Source: CAYWXV01 sp964462535
GTDB taxonomy: Bacteria > Bacteroidota > Ignavibacteria > OLB7
Direction of reading: 5' to 3'
Length of the DNA: 58,213 nucleotides
Assembly: GCA_964462535.1 (NCBI GenBank)
Contig: CAYWXV010000020.1
Coordinates: 1 to 58,213, forward strand
Below are positions 28,757-37,762 of this stretch, one piece after another (position 1 is the stretch's first letter; every line of letters starts with the position of its first letter). The notes below the pieces were generated by a model that saw only the letters and a list, made by a program, of their open reading frames with translations, was not told the DNA's origin and searched no databases. Position numbers and translations under genes: made by a program.

Positions 28757-28770
28757 ATGACATAGGTCAT
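28757..28770. promoter_or_regulatory. Palindromic operator candidate upstream of OmpW-like gene
   Basis: ATGAC-ATAG-GTCAT, the same inverted repeat as at 20845-20858, about 144-157 bp upstream of the OmpW-like start. The shared palindrome suggests one Crp/Fnr-type regulator controls both genes. Confidence 0.6.
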
Positions 28771-29337
28771 TGCGCGTGGAGCGTCGGCTCCTTAGCGTCA
28801 CACGGCTGACACCCTGCCCAACCTGATTACTAGTATCACCCTCATCGAACAACCGATGTCAACGTGAGCCGATCCCCGTGACGGCGTATCGATAATCGGA
28901 CATCCATGTCCAGCACGTTAACACGATCATTTGCGCCGCAGGGGATGCGCTCAAAGGATACGATGCTCGGGCCACGCGATTCACAAGCAATCCTCACTGA
29001 CAGCGTACGTGCTCATTCAATCCACCCACATCAATTCACACGCCTATCACGAGTCTGCAGTCACAGGATCGCATGTATCGCAGAGATGTGCACTCATCGG
29101 TTCGCGGAGGCTCCTGTACGTTCTAACGCGCGACGCAAACATAACCTATGATCCCCTTGATCCAACACTGGATAGCGACCGGCTAAGTCGGAGTCAACTT
29201 ACAGCGAAGGCACCACCTCGCTCGCTGTCGTGGAAAGCCATAGGCGAGTGGCCTGAGACGGCGGTCCGCCTGGATGCTGCGCTTGAGCCAATCCCACGAA
29301 GAAATCCACACCAACCGCGCGTTATCCTCTGTCAAAA

Positions 29338-29346
29338 TGTGGATAA
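29338..29346 (-). promoter_or_regulatory. DnaA-box-like 9-mer
   Basis: TGTGGATAA is the exact complement of the DnaA box TTATCCACA. It stands alone, without the CCGTTAATGC block, 193 nt before the first full module. Another one-mismatch site (TGTGGGTAA) lies at 30100-30108. Confidence 0.5.
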
Positions 29347-29530
29347 GCCCCAAGTAGCTTGCGGGGCGTGCTCCCCACCACGGTTCTCGTCGCTCTAAGT
29401 CGAAGTGAAACGACGTTGGCTCCGTGCTCTCGACGGCGCACTGGATCGACGCAACGCACTCTGGTACAAGCCCCAGCCGCTTGTTATTTGAGTCAGGGTA
29501 TACCTCTCGATTGCGGAATCTTCACTCCCA

Positions 29531-29573
29531 TGTGGATAAGTGTCAGCTTTGTTGACTTAATAGCCGTTAATGC
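29531..29573 (+). repeat. Bipartite module copy 1
   Basis: TGTGGATAA (perfect DnaA-box complement) starts the copy; AATAGCCGTTAATGC ends it 43 nt later. A-rich sequence follows (AAACGCAAAGGACC). The next copy is 589 nt downstream, the longest interval, and a weak decayed version may exist near 29815-29840. Confidence 0.8.
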
Positions 29574-30121
29574 TTAAGAGCGGGTATTCAACGCTTAAAC
29601 GCAAAGGACCAACAACAAAGAAAGTGGCTTCCAGAGCATACGGAGCACACTTCATGTCAGGAAACGTCGAACTCGCGGAGACAAACAGGCTTACGTGCTG
29701 CCGAGCGCAGATCGACAACCATCGAGCGTCGCACTATTGCGCGAATCGACTCCCGAAGAACACGACACCCCGCTTCGACGCGGGAGCCACCGGGGGGTGA
29801 GGTTTGGAGCAGGCGTATATGTAGACTTAGCCGGACAGAACTTACCAGGAGGAGACACGGACGGATAGATGTCCGCGGCCTGGCCGGCAACAGGCAACTC
29901 CATATTGGCAAGGTGCGCAAGTCGGAAGTGGTTGTCTCCGGTAAAGTTCCAGCTCCGTGCCAGTGACCAACGACTCGTTCGCCGACAGGTGACCGTCCTG
30001 TACATGCTCGACCACGTTGGACTACCACTCGCCAGCATGGCCAAGGCGATGTCATCAGCGTGCAGATCCGACTCGAGATTATTGATTCTTGCTTGATACT
30101 GTGGGTAACTCACGGGCGATG

Positions 30122-30162
30122 TGTGGATAATCTTCTCCTCGTAATTTGATATCCGTTAATGC
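30122..30162 (+). repeat. Bipartite module copy 2
   Basis: TGTGGATAA followed by GATATCCGTTAATGC, 41 nt in total, with one change (T for G) in the block. The A-rich stretch AACCAGGAGTAAAAAGG follows. Confidence 0.8.
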
Positions 30163-30510
30163 GATAGAAGCGATAAACCAGGAGTAAAAAGGTCAAGACA
30201 GAACAAGAAGCGTCAAGTATCTCGCAATTCAGCAATTCCGAGGCGCCCCGTATCGCACCTCTCGATAGCGCACTGAACAGCTTCGTTTCAACAGGGCAAT
30301 TCCACCGGCATATCTCTGGTCGGGGCATCGCAACGACGTGATCATCCAACACTCCAGCAGAGAATCAGGTCTGACACACATCAATGAACCAACTGTCAAC
30401 GCTGCGCGCTTCACTGGGCGCGATTTGACGGGTGGTCTCGTGGAGGGGAGTGAGGGACGACATCGCGATCCACGCCCCCTTTGGTGTAGTTGATGGTCTT
30501 CCCGACGTGA

Positions 30511-30551
30511 TGTGGAAAGACCGTATTTGATAAACTGATAGCCGTTAATGC
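30511..30551 (+). repeat. Bipartite module copy 3
   Basis: TGTGGAAAG followed by GATAGCCGTTAATGC, 41 nt in total, then AGAACGCAAAAAG. It is 389 nt after copy 2. A GGGCG/CGCCC pairing just before it could be a weak terminator of the preceding unit. Confidence 0.8.
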
Positions 30552-30910
30552 TAGAACGCAAAAAGTACACAAGAAAATCAACAAGGATCAATCATTACAC
30601 AGAACCTCAATCGACCCTCACAGCCAATCCTAGCCACGACCCAAGTGTGTCCATCTCAGTTCACTCTAGCGCCGGTTCGATTCTTCAGAGGGATAATTGT
30701 GTTCTTGCGCGCGCGATTTCAAGGAGTCTCAGGAACTACCACGCTCCCGATCTCGTCGCCCGTTCGCAGCTGACCCACTTCACTCGTGGATTCGATCCAG
30801 CTGACAGGGACGCGCACATGGTCCACCACGCCATCAATGGGTTTCGTCAATCCCATTCCCCAGGCTCTGTGAAAAAATTCGAGCACCGGTGTATGGTACA
30901 GAGTCTCGCT

Positions 30911-30952
30911 TGTGGAAAAGTCAAACCACTTTAATACGATAGCCGTTAATGC
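30911..30952 (+). repeat. Bipartite module copy 4
   Basis: TGTGGAAAA followed by GATAGCCGTTAATGC, 42 nt in total, then ATCGCAAATC and A-rich sequence. It is 401 nt after copy 3. Confidence 0.8.
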
Positions 30953-31180
30953 TCAGTATCGCAAATCTAAGACACATTAGAGGACAATAAACATTAACAA
31001 AACACCCTTATCCGAACTCAAATTGACAGCATCGATCCTGATTGACAATATGAGCGCTGCAGTAGCAAGACCGTGTTCCTGGTCAGCTTTCGCTGTGACG
31101 CTGCGAGCAGGACCCAGATAGTCAGAGGCCCGCTCCGACGATACCGATAGTGATATGATTGGAATTCCTGGCCGACGCTG

Positions 31181-31222
31181 TGTGGACAAATAGCTATGAA
31201 CCACTCGAATAGCCGTTAATGC
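31181..31222 (+). repeat. Bipartite module copy 5
   Basis: TGTGGACAA followed by GAATAGCCGTTAATGC, 42 nt in total, then CACAAAAACAAAAATTT. It is 270 nt after copy 4 and is the last copy before the terminator. Confidence 0.8.
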
Positions 31223-31426
31223 CACAAAAACAAAAATTTAAACTGATAACCATAAGGACTAGCATCAAACGAGATAGCTCACCACGTTTCCGAAGCAATC
31301 AAGTAAACGACACCTACAAATACCCCCTGCACCTTCGCTTCCGTTGTCGTGATTCCCGCTGATAGCTTGCACTTGTCCCTAAGCGTTGGAGCCACCATGG
31401 TTACCTGAAAAGCAAATACGAGAAAA

Positions 31427-31461
31427 GGGACTGAGGAGCATGTAGAATCCTCCTCAGTCCC
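31427..31461. terminator. Bidirectional terminator
   Basis: GGGACTGAGGAG (31427-31438) pairs perfectly with CTCCTCAGTCCC (31450-31461), with AAAA on the left and AATTCTT on the right. It ends both the plus-strand repeat array and the minus-strand DUF2723 operon (stop at 31486). Confidence 0.85.
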
Positions 31462-31485
31462 AATTCTTGCGTGTTGATGCGCCAG

Positions 31486-34400
31486 CTACCTGGTGCTATC
31501 TGATGCTGGCTTTCGTGGTTCCGTTGCCGATGTGTCTTGCCGTGCCCCCCCCTGCAGCTCCGCCTTCCGTGTCCGGTAGGCCTGCACGTTCGTCAGCGCG
31601 CCCTGACTCGAATCCGACGCATACCCTTGAATTATGCGATCGATTTCCGCGATAGCCCCTGTCGTGTCGTTTTTCGACAAATACTTCTCCATGCGGAAGT
31701 AGTCCGTCTGCGCACGCAGGTTGTAGTAGTCCGGTTGTTCGCGCGGATACTTTGACTCCAGATCCACAAGCATCTTTATTGCCTGATCGTAGTCATCCAT
31801 GATCGCAAGGAGGCGGGCGCGCGCATAAATGGGATTTGATTGACGTGCGTATTGATTGATATCAGGATTATCTCCTCCAGAGGCCTCCAGATCTCTCAGC
31901 GCACGCTGCGCATACTGCTTCGCTTTGCCTTTCTCCCCCGCCTCTTTGTAGACATCCGCAATCTCAACCGTAAAGGGATACGGCATCGCGAACATGTCGG
32001 GTGAGATCACCGACTCCAGCTTGTTTAACGTTGCGATAGCTCCTGCCGGATTCTTCTGGCGCATTTCATAGTGGGCCAGCGCCAGATAGTTTGTCCGGAA
32101 GGAAATCATCAGGCGACGATGATCTTCACCGAAGAAGAGTCCCGGAGTTGAGAGGTTTCGGAATTTGAAGCCGAAGTGAGGTTCCGTGAAGTACTTGTCA
32201 TCCGGAAGCGTCTCCATCAAGCATTTCCGCATCACAGTCGGCTCAATCGAACCAAAGACCCCATCGTTCGCCTGCCGAACCGGCATGATCCTGTACGCCA
32301 GTCCCTCCTGACGGAAGTATGGATCAAGTCCGCACCATACGTCGCTTCCCGTCGAGGTTGAGAAGTAGACGGGGCGCTGCCACTTGTTTTCCTTGAGGAT
32401 ATCCAACACCAACTGATGCTGCACGCCGAGAACCTGGGTCCCGCTGTAGTTCATTCCACGAATATCCCACGATAGCGTCGTCGCCGTCGCTGAGCTGTCT
32501 CCAGTCAGACGACGCACGACATCCATCGGTACCGGGATATCACCATGTTCATTCTCCCCAAGACGTCGTGGACCAAGTCCCTGCGGTCCTCCCTCTTCAG
32601 CCCGAAGAACGTCGTCCGAGAAGCTGATCGGAACAGTCTTTGCTCCCCACGGGCGCTCGTGCTTCAATTGCCAGATGTACCACCCGGTCTGACCTAACGA
32701 GAGATTCACAATACGGACATCCCGACGGACACCTGCGACATCCTGCAGATACCACAGCGGGAACGTGTCGTTATCACCGTTCGTGAAGACAATTGCGTCT
32801 TTGTCCAGACTCTGCAGAATGTTGTAAGAGTAATCCCAAGGGACCCATATGTGCGATCGATCGTGGAACTTCCAGCCACCGATCGCCATGTTCACCGGAA
32901 CGGCAAGAAAGGCAACGGCAAGTGTTGCTGCCATCAATCCCGTCTTTGGCGCTCCAAGTGTTTCTGTTGAAGCGTCATCGTCTTCGCTCTTCTGCCCAAG
33001 TCCCATGCGCTCCGCAATTCCTGCTGCACCAACGCCAATCCACATCGCAAAGACCATAAACGAGCCGACGTAGAAGTAATCGCGCTCGCGCGGCTGAGGT
33101 TCCTGTTGGTTCTGCTGTAATGTTGCGAGCAGACCAAGAAGAAGAAACAGCGTGCCGTACACGATCCCCATCTTCCAATCCCGCTTGAAATGATAGTAGA
33201 AGCCTAACAGGCCAAGCAGCAGCGGGAGCGCAAAGAATCGGACGGGAAAGACATCCTCGGAGCCTGTCTGGGAAATGAACTGCGACCTGGTTTCCGGACT
33301 GACGCCAGCCAGAGCCACTCCTGCGCCTTGCACGTCGCTGACACGCCCGACGAAATTCCAGAGGAAATACCGGACGTACATTTCGCCGATCTGGTACTTG
33401 AGCATGTAGTTGATTTCTCCGCCGAAGTTAACCTGCGGGAAATAGGGCTTGCCCTCACGATAGTCCTCGGGTGGGAACCACTCTCCATACTTATCCCAGT
33501 TCCGAGAATAGTAATCCTCGGCCATGTAGCGTCGTGGCCAGTTTGGGGCGTAGCCGTACTGCTCACGATTCATGTACTTGACGAGCTCACTGATCGTATC
33601 AGGCTCATTCTCGTTCATCGGTGGATGAGCATTCGCCCGTATGAGAATGTGGGCGTATGTAGAGAAGCCCAGAAAGATCAGGAGCATGGAGGCGGCCGAA
33701 AGAGCAAGAATATTCTTCTTGTTTCGGATGCTCCACCAGAGTCCGCCGATTATCGCGAGTACTACCAATACGCCGACAGCTGTATTGTCTTCTACCCAGC
33801 CAGGGAACGTTTTAAGCGGAAACTGATAGACGACAAAGTAGAAGACGAGCGCTGTAATGCCCAGAGTAATCGCAAACCCAAGCATCGATGTGCGGAACGT
33901 CCGGAAATAGATGACGATGGCGACAGCGGGAATGACCAGAAGTGCCAAAAGATGGATTCCGAACGCCAGTCCGGTCAGATAGGCAATCATGAGCAAATAC
34001 CGCTCGTGCCCTGGTTTGTCGGCCTGCTCGTTCCACCGCATCATCAACCAGATCATCGCAGCAATCAATGCCGTACCGGCGGCGTACACTTCCGACTCCA
34101 CCGAGTTGAACCACTGCGTATCCGACCAGGTAAAGGCAAGCGTTCCTATAAGGGCGCCACCGAATGTCGGCAGGTAGCTCGAAATCGAATTTCCCTCCTG
34201 AAACGGTCGCCACCTCTCGATCATCTTGACGATGATCAAATAGCACATCATCGCAGTAAACGCGGAGGCGACGGCCGAAACCATGTTGATTCGCCAGCCT
34301 GGATCGCCGAACGGGAGCATGTGGAACCACCGGCCGATGATAAGGAAGAGGGGCGCACCGGGGGGATGTGGGACCTGCTGCCAGGCGGTTGCGGCGCTGA

Positions 34401-34515
34401 ATTCACCGCAGTCCCAGAACGGGACCGACGGCTGCAGCGTCATCGTATAGGTGATCAGGGTGATCAGAAACGACACGCCGGCTAACAGCCGATTGGTCAG
34501 CGTGTACTGCTTCAT
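31486..34515 (-). CDS. DUF2723 (GT117) membrane glycosyltransferase-like protein with TPRs
   Basis: 1009-aa protein with about 11 hydrophobic segments in the N-terminal half. The hallmark start is intact: TLQPSVPFWDCGEFSAA and then HPPGAPLFLIIGRWF, giving the catalytic-type Asp-Glu region of the family. DUF2723/GT117 relates to TMEM260-type protein O-mannosyltransferases and is widespread in FCB bacteria, where it probably glycosylates exported proteins. The soluble C-terminal third ends in TPR-like helices. It is the last gene of the lepA-lepB-lepB-hemW operon (16 bp after hemW) and is followed by a bidirectional terminator. Its place beside two signal peptidases suits a role on secreted proteins, though that link is inference. 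Confidence 0.85.
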   Translation of the reverse strand: MKQYTLTNRLLAGVSFLITLITYTMTLQPSVPFWDCGEFSAATAWQQVPHPPGAPLFLIIGRWFHMLPFGDPGWRINMVSAVASAFTAMMCYLIIVKMIERWRPFQEGNSISSYLPTFGGALIGTLAFTWSDTQWFNSVESEVYAAGTALIAAMIWLMMRWNEQADKPGHERYLLMIAYLTGLAFGIHLLALLVIPAVAIVIYFRTFRTSMLGFAITLGITALVFYFVVYQFPLKTFPGWVEDNTAVGVLVVLAIIGGLWWSIRNKKNILALSAASMLLIFLGFSTYAHILIRANAHPPMNENEPDTISELVKYMNREQYGYAPNWPRRYMAEDYYSRNWDKYGEWFPPEDYREGKPYFPQVNFGGEINYMLKYQIGEMYVRYFLWNFVGRVSDVQGAGVALAGVSPETRSQFISQTGSEDVFPVRFFALPLLLGLLGFYYHFKRDWKMGIVYGTLFLLLGLLATLQQNQQEPQPRERDYFYVGSFMVFAMWIGVGAAGIAERMGLGQKSEDDDASTETLGAPKTGLMAATLAVAFLAVPVNMAIGGWKFHDRSHIWVPWDYSYNILQSLDKDAIVFTNGDNDTFPLWYLQDVAGVRRDVRIVNLSLGQTGWYIWQLKHERPWGAKTVPISFSDDVLRAEEGGPQGLGPRRLGENEHGDIPVPMDVVRRLTGDSSATATTLSWDIRGMNYSGTQVLGVQHQLVLDILKENKWQRPVYFSTSTGSDVWCGLDPYFRQEGLAYRIMPVRQANDGVFGSIEPTVMRKCLMETLPDDKYFTEPHFGFKFRNLSTPGLFFGEDHRRLMISFRTNYLALAHYEMRQKNPAGAIATLNKLESVISPDMFAMPYPFTVEIADVYKEAGEKGKAKQYAQRALRDLEASGGDNPDINQYARQSNPIYARARLLAIMDDYDQAIKMLVDLESKYPREQPDYYNLRAQTDYFRMEKYLSKNDTTGAIAEIDRIIQGYASDSSQGALTNVQAYRTRKAELQGGARQDTSATEPRKPASDSTR

Positions 34516-34531
34516 CGGGGATCCTTTGTTG

Positions 34532-35701
34532 TTATCGGTAGGCTTGTTCTATTCGCTCGATAAGTGTGACCGCATAGCGGTCGGCGAAGGGATATCCAGA
34601 AATCGTCAGCCGCAACTTTCCCTCCTCTATTTCGCCGTGTCGACGGTCCATCATCTGATCGATAATTCCCGGTGCGGCATCGGTAAGATCGACTCCCGCG
34701 AGAGTTCGGAATTCCTGCAACGGAATGCCGCGGCTCCTCAGTCCCAGATACACCGTCTCCTCAATCTCCTCTCTCAAATCCAGCTCTTCAATAGTCCGCG
34801 TTGGAAGGTTGCCCCCCTCTACTTGATCCAACCAACCGCTCAAATTCGCGGCGTTAGCCCAGCGGAATGGAGGAGTTGCTTCACGAACGAAACCATGAGC
34901 GGAAGGCCCGAAGGCAAGGTAGGTGCTACGCTCCCAGTACCCCAGGTTGTGCCGACAGTGATAGCCGGGACGAGCATAGTTGCTGACCTCATACTGCTGA
35001 AAACCGACATTGGATAAGGTCCGCATCGTCTCTTCATACATGTCTGCCTCAAGACCATCCGGGGCCGGACGGACCTTTCCGGCGAGCCGCATAGTGTTCA
35101 GCGGCGTCCCTTCCTCGAAGATCAACGAATAGGCGCTGATATGCTCAGTTCCAAGGTCAATCCCCCTCAGCAGATTCGATCTCCAACGTTCAACTGTCTG
35201 ATTGGGGAGGGCGAATATAAGGTCGAGGGAGACATTCTCGAAGTAACGACGCGCCAACGAGATGCTCTCTACCGCCTGTTCCGCCGTGTGAATCCTGCTG
35301 AGGAAGGCAAGCTCGTCATCGTGAAACGACTGCACTCCAAAGCTGAGACGATTCACCCCCAGATCACGGTACCCCTCCAGCCACGCGGGATCGAGGGTCC
35401 CGGGATTGCACTCCATCGTGACTTCGGTATTGGCAGCGATACTATACGACGATCTGAGTGCCTGAAGGATCCCCTCAATCTCGTCAGGGGAGAGCAGGGA
35501 AGGGGTTCCTCCCCCGAAGAAGATTGTGTCGAACACCGGAAGAGTGATCGCGCGCCGGTCAAGCTCCTCCCTGCGGGCCGTAATCTCACGGACCACGCTC
35601 TGCAGAAAGCGCTCCTTCCCGTCGAATGTCTCGATAGAGTAGAAGCTGCAGTAAATGCACTTTCGCTCGCAGAATGGGATATGGACGTAGAGACCGGGCA
35701 T
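34532..35701 (-). CDS. hemW: HemW-like radical SAM protein (haem chaperone)
   Basis: 389 aa. The radical SAM motif is C11-x3-C15-x2-C18 (MPGLYVHIPFCERKCIYC), with GGTPSLL and the ECNPGT strand following. A HemN_C-like end closes the protein. HemW, formerly called coproporphyrinogen oxidase-like, carries haem to target proteins; it lacks the extra cysteine of true HemN, and its start matches HemW. It lies 38 bp after lepB and 16 bp before DUF2723, as part of the minus-strand operon. The association of lepA and hemW is common in bacteria. Confidence 0.9.
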   Translation of the reverse strand: MPGLYVHIPFCERKCIYCSFYSIETFDGKERFLQSVVREITARREELDRRAITLPVFDTIFFGGGTPSLLSPDEIEGILQALRSSYSIAANTEVTMECNPGTLDPAWLEGYRDLGVNRLSFGVQSFHDDELAFLSRIHTAEQAVESISLARRYFENVSLDLIFALPNQTVERWRSNLLRGIDLGTEHISAYSLIFEEGTPLNTMRLAGKVRPAPDGLEADMYEETMRTLSNVGFQQYEVSNYARPGYHCRHNLGYWERSTYLAFGPSAHGFVREATPPFRWANAANLSGWLDQVEGGNLPTRTIEELDLREEIEETVYLGLRSRGIPLQEFRTLAGVDLTDAAPGIIDQMMDRRHGEIEEGKLRLTISGYPFADRYAVTLIERIEQAYR

Positions 35702-35739
35702 TATTGAAAGGGTCAGATAGTAACGGCTCGAGAAGCTTC

Positions 35740-36600
35740 TTACTCAACACCATTTCCGATTCGGTCCCAGCGGACGTTCCCATCACGATCGCGTGACCAG
35801 TAGATCCGCCAGGCGCGCCCTATCAGGTATTCACGAGGAATGACGCCAAAAGCGCGACTGTCGCGGCTATTGGAAGAGTTGTCGCCAAGGGCAAAGAAGT
35901 AGTCGCGCCGGACTATGTACTCCACAGCCGGAAGGCCGCCCAGGAAGACGATTCTGTTCTTGTATTCAACTGAGACACCCTCGGATTCGATGAGCGGGCG
36001 CCACCGGTACTGGGAAACAGAATCCATTGGAATCACCATCCCACGGTGAGGGACGATGACGGGCTCTCCTTTTCGCAACGGCCGCCAGGCGCGACCGGTA
36101 TCGAACGGAGTCCGACGGGCTTCGTGGGTATCGGCGGAGGGTACCTCGACCCCGTTTACGTGAACGCGGCCCTCGATCAACTGCACCGTATCCCCGGGAA
36201 TGGCCACACATCGCTTGACATACTGCTCAAGCGTGCCAACCGAGCGGGGGATGGTGGGGTCATCGAACACAACCACATCACCCCGTTCCAGGGTTCCGAA
36301 CCCATCAAACTCCAGGTACGGAATCCGAATACGAGTGAAGGGAACGTACCGAAGCGATCGGATCACGTACGGAAGCTTGTTCACGAGCAGTACGTCGCCC
36401 GGAAGGACCGTCGGTTCCATAGATGGTGAGTCGAACGGGATCCCGTACGGTTCCAGAATGAACACACGAACGACCATCAGGACCAGAAGGGCGTACACGA
36501 GCAGACGTACCATCAAGCGGAGACGGCGGCGATCATCGCGCGGAGGCATCTCTCCGGACGACGGCGCCGCCGCGTCATTCATGACTCTCTCCTCGCTCAT
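35740..36600 (-). CDS. lepB: Signal peptidase I (first copy)
   Basis: 286 aa, inner-membrane signal peptidase that removes signal peptides of exported proteins. An N-terminal membrane helix (about residues 29-48) precedes the catalytic Ser of DSPSMEPTV (Ser60). The catalytic Lys lies in EQYVKRCVAIPGD (Lys129), and the C-terminal box is GDNSSNSRDSRAFG. It sits 21 bp after the second lepB, an apparent duplication with strong divergence. Two copies are common in species with many secreted proteins, such as T9SS users. Confidence 0.92.
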   Translation of the reverse strand: MSEERVMNDAAAPSSGEMPPRDDRRRLRLMVRLLVYALLVLMVVRVFILEPYGIPFDSPSMEPTVLPGDVLLVNKLPYVIRSLRYVPFTRIRIPYLEFDGFGTLERGDVVVFDDPTIPRSVGTLEQYVKRCVAIPGDTVQLIEGRVHVNGVEVPSADTHEARRTPFDTGRAWRPLRKGEPVIVPHRGMVIPMDSVSQYRWRPLIESEGVSVEYKNRIVFLGGLPAVEYIVRRDYFFALGDNSSNSRDSRAFGVIPREYLIGRAWRIYWSRDRDGNVRWDRIGNGVE

Positions 36601-36621
36601 GTCCCCATCTCCACCCGGGAA

Positions 36622-37599
36622 TCACTTGACGATGTTGAAGATCCTGTCCCACCGGATGCGTTGAACTTTTTCGCCAAGGGGATAATCGCGCTGCTCGATG
36701 TCACCCGGTATCTTCGATTCCCACGACCAGTAGACCATCAACGGCGTACCGACGACGTTCTCCTTGGGTATGAATCCCCAAAACCGACTGTCGAGCGAGT
36801 TGTCGCGATTATCTCCCATGCCGAACACGTAGTCTCGCTGCACCTTGTATTCAGTCATCGGTTTCCCATCTACCAGGTAGGTCTGTCCCTGCGGGGTCAC
36901 TTGGTGTCCTTCCCGCTGAAAGAACACATCGTAAAGTCCAAAGGTCGAGTCGTTCAGGGGAATCACATCCCCTTCCATCGGGATGCGCATCGGCCCCCAG
37001 TTATCCCTCGTGAACCCACCACCTGGCGGAAAGATATCGTAGGTCCGGGTGCTCATCGTGTTGCTCACCTGCATATTCCGCGGACGTTCCTGCAGCTTCC
37101 CGTTGATGTAGACATCCTTGTTGATCACCTGAAGAGTATCACCCGCTGTTGCCACGCACCGTTTCAGGTAATACTGAAACTCCGGCGCTTCAACCTGCTC
37201 TCTATTCCCCGGAAAAATAAAGACGATAACATCCCCCTTTTCCGGATCGCGAAGGCCCGGCAGCCGGAAATAGGGAAGTGGAATATCGACGAAGGGAATA
37301 GTCTGAGGAGATGATCCGCCATAAATGAACTTGTTGACGAATAGGAAGTCACCTGCCATGACTTCATTTTCCATCGACCCTGTTGGGACGACGAATGAAG
37401 CTATAAGAAGCCCATTGACGACCATCACAATCAACAGTGACGTAACGATGGTCTTGGCCCACGAAATCACATGGTCTTGAAACGTCATTTTCGGCGGAGC
37501 CGGCTGATTGGGGTCGTCTGTCTGTGACGATCCACTCCGTTGCCCCTTCGACGAAGGTCGACTACCCGAGAGAATTTTCTTACGATCTTCCGCTTTCAT
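36622..37599 (-). CDS. lepB: Signal peptidase I (second copy)
   Basis: 325 aa. Positions are typical of a second type I signal peptidase: membrane helix at about 48-68, catalytic Ser75 in PTGSMENEV, Lys146 in YYLKRCVATAGD, and box GDNRDNSLDSRFWG. The N-terminal 40 residues are polar and basic. It is longer than the first copy because of a larger periplasmic insert. It lies 163 bp after lepA and 21 bp before the other lepB. Confidence 0.92.
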   Translation of the reverse strand: MKAEDRKKILSGSRPSSKGQRSGSSQTDDPNQPAPPKMTFQDHVISWAKTIVTSLLIVMVVNGLLIASFVVPTGSMENEVMAGDFLFVNKFIYGGSSPQTIPFVDIPLPYFRLPGLRDPEKGDVIVFIFPGNREQVEAPEFQYYLKRCVATAGDTLQVINKDVYINGKLQERPRNMQVSNTMSTRTYDIFPPGGGFTRDNWGPMRIPMEGDVIPLNDSTFGLYDVFFQREGHQVTPQGQTYLVDGKPMTEYKVQRDYVFGMGDNRDNSLDSRFWGFIPKENVVGTPLMVYWSWESKIPGDIEQRDYPLGEKVQRIRWDRIFNIVK

Positions 37600-37762
37600 A
37601 GATATTCCGCTGTGCGATGAGTTCCTCTAATACACGTCTTCGAACCCCTCGGGGATCCGTCATGTGGACACTGTCCGTTCTCGTACGGACATCAGAAGCC
37701 GTTCTGCTGCTTCGACAGACGGCACGATCAGTTGCAGTTCCCTCGAGATAACCGTGGAGTCG

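Larger units (their letters stand above)
28771..31426. other. Long non-coding region with repeated bipartite modules
   Basis: About 2.7 kb without a convincing protein gene in an otherwise densely coded window. Frames here are short, unrelated to each other and lack known motifs. Five copies of a two-part module lie on the plus strand between 29531 and 31222, each followed by about 40 nt of A-rich, T-poor sequence and then a body of unrelated sequence. TGTGGATAA matches also cluster here. A strong hairpin at 31427 ends the region. The first 760 bp (28771-29530) show only one extra TGTGGATAA (29338). Confidence 0.75.

Noticed and set aside
30670..30690. tRNA-like T-arm (GGTTCGATTC)
   Set aside because: No matching acceptor, D-arm or anticodon arm was found around it.
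29570..30934. Short ATG frames starting in the repeat block (29570-29800, 30548-30934)
   Set aside because: The ATG is in the conserved block of every copy, but copies 2 and 4 stop after 2 and about 13 codons, and the translations are unrelated, with no known motifs. The block is more likely non-coding.
29531..31222. Integron attC sites or a cassette array
   Set aside because: GTTAATGC resembles a GTTRRRY core only partly, no matching inverse core was found upstream, and the bodies have no coding genes.
29531..31222. CRISPR array
   Set aside because: Repeats are 41-43 nt with internal variation and intervals of 230-550 nt, not constant short spacers; no cas genes are nearby.
33328..34485. 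Antisense frame of 385 codons opposite the DUF2723 gene
   Set aside because: The minus-strand gene has clear family motifs; the other frame shows no recognisable domain or start signal.
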